Assembly (NCBI GenBank): GCA_963767245.1
Contig: CAVYDG010000013.1
Location: 434,001 to 498,000 of the forward strand
DNA: 64,000 bases
Direction: 5' to 3'
From: Roseiarcus sp963767245
GTDB taxonomy: Bacteria; Pseudomonadota; Alphaproteobacteria; Rhizobiales; Beijerinckiaceae
The notes under the pieces were generated by a model. That model saw only the letters and a list, made by a program, of their open reading frames with translations, did not search any database and had not been told where the DNA came from. Positions 7,762 through 16,203 of this stretch are shown here, one piece after another. The position numbers and the translations under genes are program-made. The first letter of the stretch is position 1. Every line of letters starts with the position of its first letter.

Positions 7762-8478
7762 ATGAGAGAAATTGAGGGAACGGCGGTCCTAGGCGTCTAT
7801 TTCGAGGAAATCCCGTCCCCATACGATCCGCCGAACGCCCATCAATTTTATCAGGCGCTGGGGAAGGCGATCGTCGCGTGGGGCCGTCTGGAGGGGAACT
7901 TCAACCACCTTTTCATCGCCGTCCTCAACGTCGCGCCTGACCCAATGGTCGGAACCCGATTTCATATCCACCGCGAGCGTTTGGCGGAAAAATGGACGCT
8001 GGCGTTCGCGACAACGCCGGAGCTTGCGTCCTCACTGGATCGAGCAACCGCCATCGTTTCGGCCATGGAGGAGCTAGCGACGCATCGCGACCACTATGTG
8101 CACGGCCTTTGGGGACACTTCGTGTCGACGAGCCCGCTTGCCAGGCGGGTCGAAAAGGTGAAGCCGCGAGCTGGAACGCCCGATGGATTGTGGCACAGTT
8201 CTATCGACGTCTCGACAATCTCGCCGCTTTTTTGCGGGAAGCGAACCGGCTGGGAGGCGGGTCGACGCGATAGAGTTAGGACGCTTTACCTGAGTAAATT
8301 AACAAAGTTGTCGAATTGTAATTTGGGGAGGAGACCCTCTGAATACCATGAGTGGGAACTTTCCCGCGGGGGTGCTCATCATGGAAACGAACAATCGATT
8401 CTTTGCATTGATCCTCGGCGTCTCGCCTCTTCCGCGCGCTTTGTCAGTTTCCGCCATATTGTGGCTGGCAAAGGATGA
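7762..8478 (+). CDS. Hypothetical protein, C-terminus probably frameshifted
   Basis: The first ~130 residues look like a genuine soluble protein (FYQALGKAIVAWGRLEGNFN, VGTRFHIHRERLAEKW, ATHRDHYVHGLWGHF). After about residue 145 the plausible C-terminus, RRLDNLAAFLREANRLGGG, is in another frame and ends at 8273. The frame given here instead runs on into low-quality sequence to 8478. A single-base change near 8190-8225 would restore a product of about 170 residues. The gene lies just outside the tRNA scar. Function unknown. Confidence 0.5.
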   Translation: MREIEGTAVLGVYFEEIPSPYDPPNAHQFYQALGKAIVAWGRLEGNFNHLFIAVLNVAPDPMVGTRFHIHRERLAEKWTLAFATTPELASSLDRATAIVSAMEELATHRDHYVHGLWGHFVSTSPLARRVEKVKPRAGTPDGLWHSSIDVSTISPLFCGKRTGWEAGRRDRVRTLYLSKLTKLSNCNLGRRPSEYHEWELSRGGAHHGNEQSILCIDPRRLASSARFVSFRHIVAGKG

Positions 8479-8886
8479 TACTCTGTCCCTTCCGAACGGT
8501 TTTGAAGACGGAGTTGTATGGTTGCGGAAGCGCGGCTTTCGATCTCGGGGAGGACCGCCTTGTTCGACGGCCGCCCGGCAAGTTGCGCAAACAATGTGGG
8601 GTGCGGCCACCCCTTCGCCGTACACAGATAAATCAGAGGGAAGTCCGAGCGTGCGCCCGCATTGCGGTTCAAGTTCGTGCGCTGCGGGCACCATGTGGGG
8701 GTCTAGCGGGGCTTGGGTGGCCTTGTCAGGGCCAGCGCTCGGCGCGACATACCAGGTGCAGTGACAAAGCGTGCACTGGCCATATCCCATGGTCTTGGCA
8801 TCAACTGTCTCGCACTGTCTTATTAGCTTTTCCACCGCGCTAAAATGCTTGAAGACGCGGCTATTTTGCGGAAGATCGCCTTTCAT
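8299..8886 (-). CDS. Hypothetical protein with CxxC pairs
   Basis: 195 residues from an ATG preceded by GGGGAGGG, which decides the start. The N-terminal part (VEKLIRQCETVDAKTMGYGQ, then CTLCHCTWYV) has a CTLC pair, and a later IVCATCRAAV gives a second, so one zinc site is possible. The C-terminal third is basic and less ordered. It overlaps the 3' end of the plus-strand frame at 7762-8478, which supports the view that that gene really stops earlier. Not recognised. Confidence 0.4.
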   Translation of the reverse strand: MKGDLPQNSRVFKHFSAVEKLIRQCETVDAKTMGYGQCTLCHCTWYVAPSAGPDKATQAPLDPHMVPAAHELEPQCGRTLGLPSDLSVYGEGVAAPHIVCATCRAAVEQGGPPRDRKPRFRNHTTPSSKPFGRDRVSSFASHNMAETDKARGRGETPRINAKNRLFVSMMSTPAGKFPLMVFRGSPPQITIRQLC

Positions 8887-9054
8887 GCGGGAATCCCTCC
8901 CCAAATTCGTAAGAGCTCGCAACTCTGGGCCCGACCAACATTCGCCGCCGGTCAGAGCGAAAAGTTGCGCCAATTTTGAGCTTCGGGCAAGCCCAACCGC
9001 CCGCGGCTGGTCTCCAAAGCCTTCAGACTGCTTCAATCAGCCGCGGCAAGCGCC

Positions 9055-9119
9055 GCGGCGCCTCTCGACTGGGTTAATCGTCAATTGCGGCGCCCTCTCG
9101 ACTGGGTTAATCGCCAATT
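9055..9119. repeat. Two adjacent 32-33 bp direct repeats
   Basis: GCGGCGCC(C)TCTCGACTGG followed by GTTAATCG(T/C)CAATT occurs twice head-to-tail (9055-9086 and 9087-9119), differing at two positions. The block lies about 150 bp upstream of the polysaccharide operon and could be a regulator-binding region. Confidence 0.8.
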
Positions 9120-9272
9120 ATGGAATAAAGGCCAGTCGTCCTGCTATGATGAGCTAGAACTCAAAGCATCGGGAACAAGGCGATCGGCGCGCGCCGTTCG
9201 CCCCCGGGAGAACAGTGTGTTGGGGCGCGATTTGAACGATCTGCCCGCCGCCCATCCAGCCGGAGCAACGGC

Positions 9273-10394
9273 TTGCGTCCGCCGGTAAGGACCCGCGCCG
9301 GCCCCCGGAGGCTGTGGTGGATTCGTCCGCGTTCGGTGCTCGCGGTCATTGCGGTGGCGATCCTTGGCTGGTTCGTTCTCGATCGAAGCTGGATCAGGGG
9401 CAACGGCATCATCGCCGGAGAACTGACCGCCGAGTCGCCGATCGTCCAGGCGCGGCTGGAGCGCCTGTTCGTGAAATGCCTCGACCATGTTTCAAAGGGC
9501 CAGCGGCTGGCGGAATTTTACAACGAAGCGATGGTCCAGCTGGCCGGCCAGGAATTGCAGCAACTTCAGTTTCAGCTGGCGCAGTCCAAGGCCGAGATCG
9601 AGATCGCCGACCGCGAGGCCCAGGCGGCGCAAAAACTTACCGACGCGCAGAACGCGCTGTTGCAGCAGCAAGTCGCGGTCCTGGACGCGGAAACCAAGCT
9701 TCGGGAGAAAAACTTCGTCGCCGATCTGGTCTGGCAACAGGCGAAAGCCGCGGTGGACCGCGCCGACGCCGAGACGCGGGCGGCCCAATTTGTTTACGAA
9801 ACAAAGCGGGCCGATCAGAAAATGGCTGAGGTCAGCGTCGATGTCTTGCAGAAACGGATCGACAGCTACGTGGGCTCGGCGGAACTCACCGGCCACTTTT
9901 ATCTGGCCGCGGCGAAGGATGAAATCGTGACGGAATGTACCGCCCGGGAAGGAGAAGTGATCGCGGCGAGAACGCCGATATTGAGCATCTTCAATCCCAA
10001 GGATACCTATGCCGTTGTATTCTTCGACCCAGCGGACAGGAGCAAATTGTTCCGGGGGCAAGACTTTAACGTAACGGTGCAGGGGATGTCTCAGGGGGTC
10101 ACCGCGAAGTTGACGGATTTCTATCCCGAGTTGTCAGCTCTGCCCAGTTCGCTTACGCGTTTCTTTTGGCAACGGGAAATGTGGTCGCAATACGTGCCGG
10201 CGCGGCTTGATTTCGCCAATCTGGAGCCCGAGCAATTGAGCAGGATTTTCGCTTGGTCGCAGGTTACAGCTTCACGCCGCGAAGGTTGGGGATTGCCGGA
10301 CTTTGCCAAGCTGTCCTCCGCCTGGTGGCGTGGACTTCGGGAGTCTGTCGGGCTGGACCAGCAACATGAAGCCGAAACCCTCGCCCGGCCGTGA
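9273..10394 (+). CDS. HlyD-family membrane-fusion (periplasmic adaptor) protein
   Basis: 373 residues. A single N-terminal membrane segment (VLAVIAVAILGWFVL, about residues 23-37) is followed by half of a lipoyl/barrel domain. A long alpha-helical hairpin comes next (QQLQFQLAQSKAEIEI through RADAETRAAQFVYETKRA), then the returning barrel (LAAAKDEIVTECTAREGE). This is the layout of periplasmic adaptors that bridge inner-membrane transporters or synthases to the outer membrane. The only available start is TTG at 9273, with GGAG ten bases upstream. It is followed nine bases later by the TackOD1 gene and then the GT2 synthase, so a role in polysaccharide secretion is inferred. Confidence 0.75.
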   Translation: MRPPVRTRAGPRRLWWIRPRSVLAVIAVAILGWFVLDRSWIRGNGIIAGELTAESPIVQARLERLFVKCLDHVSKGQRLAEFYNEAMVQLAGQELQQLQFQLAQSKAEIEIADREAQAAQKLTDAQNALLQQQVAVLDAETKLREKNFVADLVWQQAKAAVDRADAETRAAQFVYETKRADQKMAEVSVDVLQKRIDSYVGSAELTGHFYLAAAKDEIVTECTAREGEVIAARTPILSIFNPKDTYAVVFFDPADRSKLFRGQDFNVTVQGMSQGVTAKLTDFYPELSALPSSLTRFFWQREMWSQYVPARLDFANLEPEQLSRIFAWSQVTASRREGWGLPDFAKLSSAWWRGLRESVGLDQQHEAETLARP

Positions 10395-10403
10395 CGCGGT
10401 CCG

Positions 10404-11429
10404 ATGACCGCCAACGCGCACGTCGACGCCACGGTCGTTGAAACAAGGCGATTGGAGCTCCTGCGGCGGGTCGCCGAGTCGGGGGGCAGGATTTCGCCGC
10501 TCGCCGAGCCGCAGGCAAAGCATGGCTATCGCTACGAGGCGCCGGGCGGAGACGTCGAGAGCGACCTGGCGGTTCTCGCGCGGCAAAACTATCTCGAGGC
10601 GCGATTTTTCGACCGGGTAAGTCTGTGCCCCAAATGTGACGGCTGCCACCTCAACGTGCGCGAGATTTGTCCGAGCTGCCGCAGCGCCAATCTCGCCAGC
10701 GAAGGGCTCTATCATCATTTCCGCTGCGGCTACGTCGGCATACCGCCGGAATTCACGCCCGAGGCGGACGGGGGATTTCTATGCCCGAAATGCAACCAGA
10801 CCATGCACCATCTCGGGACCGAATATGACCGGCTGGGCAAGGCTTACGTCTGCCGCGGATGCGGCGTCGTCTCCGAAACGCCGCCGGTCGAAGCGGTCTG
10901 CCTCGGCTGCGCCGCGCGAACGTTGGCGGAGAACCTGGTCGGCGCCGTCGCCTTCAGCTACCTCATTACGTCGCGCGGAGCGGAAGCCGTCCGGCGCGGC
11001 CGTTTGCTCGGGGACAATGACGAGCCGGCTCGTGTCGCCGACGCGCCTGTCTATCGCCGGACGGTCATCCTTGAGTTTCTGCTTCATCAGATGAAGCGTC
11101 TCCTGCAGCTGAACGAACCTTTCTCGCTCCTGCTGGTCAAATGGGTGCCAGCGGGAAAAGATTCGGACGACGACGATCAGCCCGCGAAATGGCTGACGCG
11201 CCTCAAGGCGTGTCTGCGCGACGTCGATTTGATCGGACAACTGGCCGATACGCTGTACGTCATCGTGCTGCCGCTAGCGAAGCGGCGCGAAGCCGAGGCG
11301 TTGCGCCGTCGCGTCGAGACCGAGCTTGGCCCCGGCTCGCAGCTCAGCCTGTCAGTTGCCGAGATCAAGGAGCGGAAGGATCTGGCCGGCGTTCTGGCTG
11401 GGCTCGCCGGGCGAAGCGAGCCTGAATGA
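10404..11429 (+). CDS. TackOD1-type zinc-binding protein with degenerate GGDEF-like C-terminus
   Basis: 341 residues, soluble. The central part has six cysteine pairs or singles arranged as a multi-zinc module: C75/C78/C81, C89/C92, C108, C127/C130, C150/C153 and C166/C169. It resembles the Thaumarchaeal output domain 1 (TackOD1) described from signalling proteins. The C-terminal ~120 residues (RTVILEFLLHQMKRLLQLNE, DLIGQLADTLYVIVLPL) look like a GGDEF fold without the GGDEF motif, so probably non-catalytic and perhaps a regulatory or nucleotide-sensing domain. Its stop overlaps the ATG of the GT2 gene (ATGA), indicating translational coupling. A regulator of the synthase is the likely role. 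Confidence 0.6.
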   Translation: MTANAHVDATVVETRRLELLRRVAESGGRISPLAEPQAKHGYRYEAPGGDVESDLAVLARQNYLEARFFDRVSLCPKCDGCHLNVREICPSCRSANLASEGLYHHFRCGYVGIPPEFTPEADGGFLCPKCNQTMHHLGTEYDRLGKAYVCRGCGVVSETPPVEAVCLGCAARTLAENLVGAVAFSYLITSRGAEAVRRGRLLGDNDEPARVADAPVYRRTVILEFLLHQMKRLLQLNEPFSLLLVKWVPAGKDSDDDDQPAKWLTRLKACLRDVDLIGQLADTLYVIVLPLAKRREAEALRRRVETELGPGSQLSLSVAEIKERKDLAGVLAGLAGRSEPE

Positions 11430-12754
11430 ACGGTTTTTTGCATTATTTCCTGTCGGCGCTCGATCCGATGTCGAACCTCGGGTTTTCGCGGGCGTTCCCG
11501 AAACTGATGATGTCCGCGCTGCCGTCCTGGTGGTTCGAGGTTGTGCTGCCGGTCCTGTCGTTCGTCCTGCCCGCGCTCAGCGTCTGGCTGGCGTATTTTC
11601 TAAAGCCCGCCTCGGCGCGGCCGCCGGCGCTCGCGCGGGCGGGGCATGCGGAGCCTTTGGTTTCCGTGGTCACCGCCGGACGAAACGAATCGGCGACCAT
11701 CGGACAGTGCATCCGGGGGGCGCTGCAGTGCGGCTATTCGAATCTGGAATTCATCTTCGTCGACGACAACTCGACCGACGACAGCGTCGCCGTGGCGAGG
11801 CGGGCTGCGCTTAGCCTCACCGGCAGCCGGCATGACACGCAGCGGCTGCAAATCTTCCCTTCGCCGCGGCGCAACGGCAAGGCGAGCTCGCTCAATGTCG
11901 GCATTCGCATGGCGCGGGGAGAATTCATCGTCATTCACGATGCTGATTCGATCATACAATACGGGGCCATCCAGCATTGGCTCGCGCCGTTCGCGGATCC
12001 ACGCGTCGGCGGAGTCGCAGCGAACATCCGCGTGAACAACAGCACGGTCAATTTCCTGACGAGGCTGCAGGAAGTCGAATATGCGATGAAATTTACCCTG
12101 TCGAAGTTCTTCCAATCGAAGATTCTGGTCATGGACATCATCTCCGGCATGGGGGGCATATTCCGCGGCGAAGTCCTTCGTCGCCTGGGCGGCTTCGATA
12201 CCGGACTCGGCGACGATCGGGATTTGTCGACGATGCTGCTCAAGCAGCGCTTCAGACTGGCGTTCTCAAACGACGCCGTCGTTTGGACGACCGTTCCGGA
12301 GACGCGCTATCACCTTTGGCGCCAGCGCATGCGGTGGCGGCGGAACATAATCAAGATCCGGGTCAGCAAACATCGCGATATGTTTCTGCTTGGCCGCTAT
12401 GGCTTCACCAACGCAATCATCGCGCTGCAGCTGGGGGTGAGACTGCTTCTGCCGGTCACGCTGCTGATCGGATTGTTTTGGGCGTTTTATCAGCATGGAC
12501 TCTCGGGCGCGCCTGAGGTCGTCCTCACTTTCTATTGGATCCTGGTTATGTTCTTGCTGGTGAGGATCCTCGTGACGCGCGAGGTCGCCAGCACGCCGAA
12601 GCTCGTCAATTTTCCCTTGATCCTTCTGTATCCCTTCTATGTCGTGTGGCTGGAACTGCCGAATATCTACGCAGAGTGGAGCGAATTGTTTCGAATTGGG
12701 GCGAAACACCACTATGTTCCGGACCACATCTGGGAGGAGATACCCTGGTGGTGA
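11426..12754 (+). CDS. Membrane GT2 glycosyltransferase (polysaccharide synthase type)
   Basis: 442 residues. One N-terminal membrane segment (about 38-58) precedes a GT-A domain with the processive-synthase signature: DD113-114, DxD at 172-174, DDRD at 263-266 and Q300-R-M-R-W304 (QxxRW). Further membrane helices follow (ALQLGVRLLLPVTLLIGLFW, TFYWILVMFLLVRILV). This matches the cellulose/PgaC/hyaluronan synthase class, which polymerises sugar nucleotides and translocates the chain. There is no PilZ domain in the protein. It overlaps the genes on both sides by a few bases, so it is the core of a tightly coupled operon. The polymer cannot be deduced from sequence. Confidence 0.85.
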   Translation: MNGFLHYFLSALDPMSNLGFSRAFPKLMMSALPSWWFEVVLPVLSFVLPALSVWLAYFLKPASARPPALARAGHAEPLVSVVTAGRNESATIGQCIRGALQCGYSNLEFIFVDDNSTDDSVAVARRAALSLTGSRHDTQRLQIFPSPRRNGKASSLNVGIRMARGEFIVIHDADSIIQYGAIQHWLAPFADPRVGGVAANIRVNNSTVNFLTRLQEVEYAMKFTLSKFFQSKILVMDIISGMGGIFRGEVLRRLGGFDTGLGDDRDLSTMLLKQRFRLAFSNDAVVWTTVPETRYHLWRQRMRWRRNIIKIRVSKHRDMFLLGRYGFTNAIIALQLGVRLLLPVTLLIGLFWAFYQHGLSGAPEVVLTFYWILVMFLLVRILVTREVASTPKLVNFPLILLYPFYVVWLELPNIYAEWSELFRIGAKHHYVPDHIWEEIPWW

Positions 12755-13647
12755 GACGGGCCTTTGAACGGCATCGAGGCCGTCGACACGCTCAATGGCG
12801 ACTGTCGGGGGCCATCATTCTCGTCGCCGTCGCCGCCTTGCCGACCGGCGCATGGCCCCGCTCCTCGTCCGTTGGCGGCTCCGTCAAGCCGTCGTTGACT
12901 GCGCCCTGGGTGGAAAACCAAGACTATGATCCCGCCGCGGCCTCTTTCAATTCCTTGCTGTCATTCGGGGCCATGAGCGTGATCGCCCCGGCGATTTTTG
13001 GCGATTTTCAGTCTCCGGGCGCGGTATCTTTTACTCCGCAATGGAGCGGGATCATGCTCCAGGGCGCCGGCTTCGACCCGGCGGTGTCGACCATGCTGAA
13101 CGGGGTCGCGCAGCAAGACCTCCTGCCCACCGGAGGCGCACTGATCGCGGAGGAATTCGGCGTCGGCTCAAGCGCAGACGCCAGTACCGCAAGCGACGCC
13201 CCGCAGACGTCCTCGAACGGCGCCGATTTCGGCGCGACCGTTCCGACGGTGACCGGAGACCTCGGCGATCCGACGATAGAAGCTGGCGGGATTGAGCCGA
13301 TTTGCACCGAGGATGAGGTTGCGAGCAAGCTTCAAGCCGGCGGCGAGTACTGGAGCGGCCAGGGAACGGCTCTCGGCGGAGCGGGGTGGGCGCCGGCGCA
13401 ATTTCCGCTGGGCGTGTTCACCAGGCCGGTCATGCTCGCGAATCCCTTGAGCGCGCTTGGACCGACCGGCGATCGGTCCAATCTGGTCGCGCCAGGTCCT
13501 GCCGGCGGCTGGTGCCGCCCCGGCCGGGAATCGTTTTCGCTGAGCAGCCCGCTCGAGGACAACCTGCTGTGGATTGCATTCTCGATTGCGCTGGGCGCGC
13601 TGCTTGTCGCCTTGCTGAGCCGAGGCGCCCGGTTGCCGGCAATTTGA
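12748..13647 (+). CDS. Exported or membrane-anchored protein of unknown function, polysaccharide locus
   Basis: 299 residues. The GTG at 12748 is chosen (GGGAGGAG lies upstream), overlapping the synthase stop. The N-terminus is basic then hydrophobic (WRLSGAIILVAVAALPTGAW), a signal peptide or anchor. The middle is Gly/Ala/Ser/Thr/Pro-rich with few charges (SFNSLLSFGAMSVIAPAIF, TVPTVTGDLGDPTIEAGG). A C-terminal helix (LLWIAFSIALGALLVALL) ends in RGARL, resembling a sorting-type tail of hydrophobic helix plus arginines. It could be a periplasmic or surface partner of the synthase. No family recognised. Confidence 0.65.
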   Translation: MVRRAFERHRGRRHAQWRLSGAIILVAVAALPTGAWPRSSSVGGSVKPSLTAPWVENQDYDPAAASFNSLLSFGAMSVIAPAIFGDFQSPGAVSFTPQWSGIMLQGAGFDPAVSTMLNGVAQQDLLPTGGALIAEEFGVGSSADASTASDAPQTSSNGADFGATVPTVTGDLGDPTIEAGGIEPICTEDEVASKLQAGGEYWSGQGTALGGAGWAPAQFPLGVFTRPVMLANPLSALGPTGDRSNLVAPGPAGGWCRPGRESFSLSSPLEDNLLWIAFSIALGALLVALLSRGARLPAI

Positions 13648-13708
13648 GCGGGGAGCGAATTGGCCAAAACCGCGACAATCGCGAAGGCCGGCGACAAGCA
13701 GGTGCTGT

Positions 13709-14554
13709 ATGAGATGGACTGATCTCTGCAGCGTCTTTGGCCTGGCGGCGGCGACATTCATGCCGGGCCTGTCGCTGCATGGCGCAGACGCCGGCGAAGC
13801 CAAGATTCTGCGTTGGCTATTTGCCGGGCGGGGAGTCGTCGCGATGGCGTCGGACGCCGATGCTTCGAGACTTCTCGACCGCGCCCAACCCTTTGTGATG
13901 AGCGGCCGCCCGGTCAAGGAGGTTCCGTCGAGCTGGGGAGCGGTTTCGCTGCGCTCGTTCAAGAGCTTCGATGGAATCCGCGACGCCCTGGAAACCAACG
14001 CGCTCAGCCCGGACGTCAAGGGAATCATGTATGACTACGAGAAGTGGCGGTTCACTCCCCCTGAGGAGCAACAAAATCCCGCCCTGCGGCTGAAGCAGGC
14101 CGCCGACCTTGTCCACGCGCGAGGTTTGATGTTCCTGACCGCGCCTGCTGTCGATCTGGTTACAATTCTGGCCCCTGACGGGGACCGCAAACGTCAGGAC
14201 GATACCTATTTGCGCCTGGGTCTCGCCGCCGACGCTGCACGTTACGCCGACGTCGTCGACGTTCAGTCGCAACGGTTCGAGCGCGACACTGAGCGCTACG
14301 CAAGGTTCGTGCGCGAAGCTGCGGCGCAGGCCCGTGAGGCAAATCCGAAGGTGTTGGTGCTCGCCGGCGTCAGCACCCAGCCGAGCGGCCAGCATGTCAC
14401 CGCCGACGACATCCTGCGGGCTATCGATGCGACCAGCGAGTTTGTGGACGGCTACTGGTTCAACATTCCCGAGCCGTCGGAATATTCGCCCGCGGTCACC
14501 GAGTTTCGTCCGGACATCGCGGTTGACGTTCTCCGTCAGCTCGCGGAACGGTAA
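13709..14554 (+). CDS. Exported glycoside-hydrolase-like protein
   Basis: 281 residues. An N-terminal export signal (LCSVFGLAAATFMPGLSL) precedes a likely TIM-barrel. GIMYDYEKWRFTPPEEQQNP contains an acidic pair at the end of a strand, followed by LMFLTAPAVDLV, ADVVDVQSQRFERD, VLVLAGVSTQPSG and FVDGYWFNIPEP. This strand order recalls glycoside-hydrolase-like barrels of unknown specificity. In polysaccharide operons such secreted hydrolases often trim or release polymer. Assignment of catalytic residues is not possible by eye. It lies 60 bp after the previous gene and 120 bp before the sqdB-like gene. Confidence 0.6.
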   Translation: MRWTDLCSVFGLAAATFMPGLSLHGADAGEAKILRWLFAGRGVVAMASDADASRLLDRAQPFVMSGRPVKEVPSSWGAVSLRSFKSFDGIRDALETNALSPDVKGIMYDYEKWRFTPPEEQQNPALRLKQAADLVHARGLMFLTAPAVDLVTILAPDGDRKRQDDTYLRLGLAADAARYADVVDVQSQRFERDTERYARFVREAAAQAREANPKVLVLAGVSTQPSGQHVTADDILRAIDATSEFVDGYWFNIPEPSEYSPAVTEFRPDIAVDVLRQLAER

Positions 14555-15415
14555 GGTAGGGATGAAAACAAGGCGACGTGCCGGCCGATGCAAAGCGCAC
14601 TGGGACGAGAGCGATGGATTACCTGACCAGGATCGATGTCCGAAGAAGATCACACGTCTTGAAAAAGAGGGGCGAGATGGACGCTAGAGCAAATCGCGAG
14701 GCGACGGATGACGCGTCGAAAGGTACAATTCTGGTCCTCGGCGGTGATGGTTTTTGCGGCTGGCCGACCTCGTTGCATCTGTCGGCGGTCGGATACGACG
14801 TGGCCATTGTGGATAACTTGTCGCGGCGCAAGATCGACATCGAACTGGGGACCGAATCGCTTACGCCGATTCAGACGCCGCAGGTGCGGCTGGCGAAGTG
14901 GGAGAGCGTGTCCGGCAGGACAATTCGGTTCCACAACCTGACGCTAGGCGCTGACTATACCGAGTTGGTCGAACTGCTGAAATATGAGCGGCCGGCGGCG
15001 ATCGTTCATTTCGCCGAGCAACGCGCGGCGCCCTATTCGATGAAGAGCCCGCAGGAAATGCGGTACACCGTGCGAAATAACCTCAATGGAACCCACGACC
15101 TGCTGTGCGCCGTTGTCGACGCCGGCTGTCATGACACGCATATCGTTCACCTGGGAACGATGGGCGTCTATGGCTATGGAACGGCCGGGGTGCAGGTTCC
15201 GGAAGGCTATCTTCCGGTTGTCGTTCAAACCGACAATGGCCCGCAGGAGATTGAAATTCTTTATCCGGCCGACCCGGGCAGTATCTACCATATGACGAAA
15301 ACACAGGATGCTTTGTTTGCGGATTCCGACGAAAGCGCCATGTTGTAACGAGATGATGCCGCCACCTGTAACGGAATGATGCCGCCGGGGTGGAGCGGGC
15401 TCGCTGGCGCTTTGA

Positions 15416-16192
15416 TTATTGGCGCTTGGGCTGTTGTCTGGTCAAGTTTTCATCTGCAATTTTTTCACGACTTGGCCGGACGCGTCGCAAGCTTTCGCCA
15501 GCCAGTTCGATCCGATGGGCGTTGTGAACGAGACGGTCGAGGATCGCATCGGCGTAGGTCGGGTCGTTGACGACGTGATGCCAGCGGTCCACGGGGAGTT
15601 GGGATGTGACGATGGTCGAGCGGCGGCCGTATCGCTCTTCGAGGATTTCCAGAAGATCATGCCGGGCGCCGGCGTCGAGGGGCTCCAAACCCCAATCGTC
15701 GAGAATGAGAAGGTCGGCGCGGCCGAGCGCACGCAGGAGGCGCGGATGACGGCCATCGCCGCGCGCCAGGGCGAGATCTTCGAAGAGCTTTGGGATGCGG
15801 TGATAGAGCACCGAGCGATTATCGCGGCAGGCCTTGTGGCCAAGCGCTGAAGCGAGCCATGACTTGCCGACGCCGGTCGGGCCAACGAGGGCCAAGTTTT
15901 CGTGGGCCTCGATCCAATGCCCCTCGACGAGCTTTTGGAACAGGGGCCGATCGAGGCCGCGCGGGCTTCGATAATCGACATCTTCGGCGCAGGCTTGCTG
16001 GCGCAATTTGGCGTAGCGCAGTCGCGCCGCGAACCTCTTATCCTGACGCCATGACGCCTCGCGATCGAGCAGAAGCCCGAGCCATTCGCGTTTGTCGAGA
16101 TTGTCGGCCTCGGCGCCGATTTCCGTAAAGCCCTTGGCCATGCCCTGGAGGCCGAGGGCGTAAAGTTGATCGAGGGTCGGATGTTTGAGCAA
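15416..16192 (-). CDS. istB: IstB-like ATPase, IS21 transposition helper
   Basis: 258 residues, AAA+ ATPase of the DnaC/IstB type that works with IstA in target selection and strand transfer. Walker A is GPTGVGKSWLASAL and Walker B is ADLLILDDWG, with the expected sensor region VTSQLPVDRWH. The start is a TTG at 16192 with AGGAG nine bases upstream; it follows the istA stop by 11 bases, suggesting translational coupling. Length is normal for the family. Confidence 0.93.
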   Translation of the reverse strand: MLKHPTLDQLYALGLQGMAKGFTEIGAEADNLDKREWLGLLLDREASWRQDKRFAARLRYAKLRQQACAEDVDYRSPRGLDRPLFQKLVEGHWIEAHENLALVGPTGVGKSWLASALGHKACRDNRSVLYHRIPKLFEDLALARGDGRHPRLLRALGRADLLILDDWGLEPLDAGARHDLLEILEERYGRRSTIVTSQLPVDRWHHVVNDPTYADAILDRLVHNAHRIELAGESLRRVRPSREKIADENLTRQQPKRQ

Positions 16193-16203
16193 GATCGCTT
16201 CTC

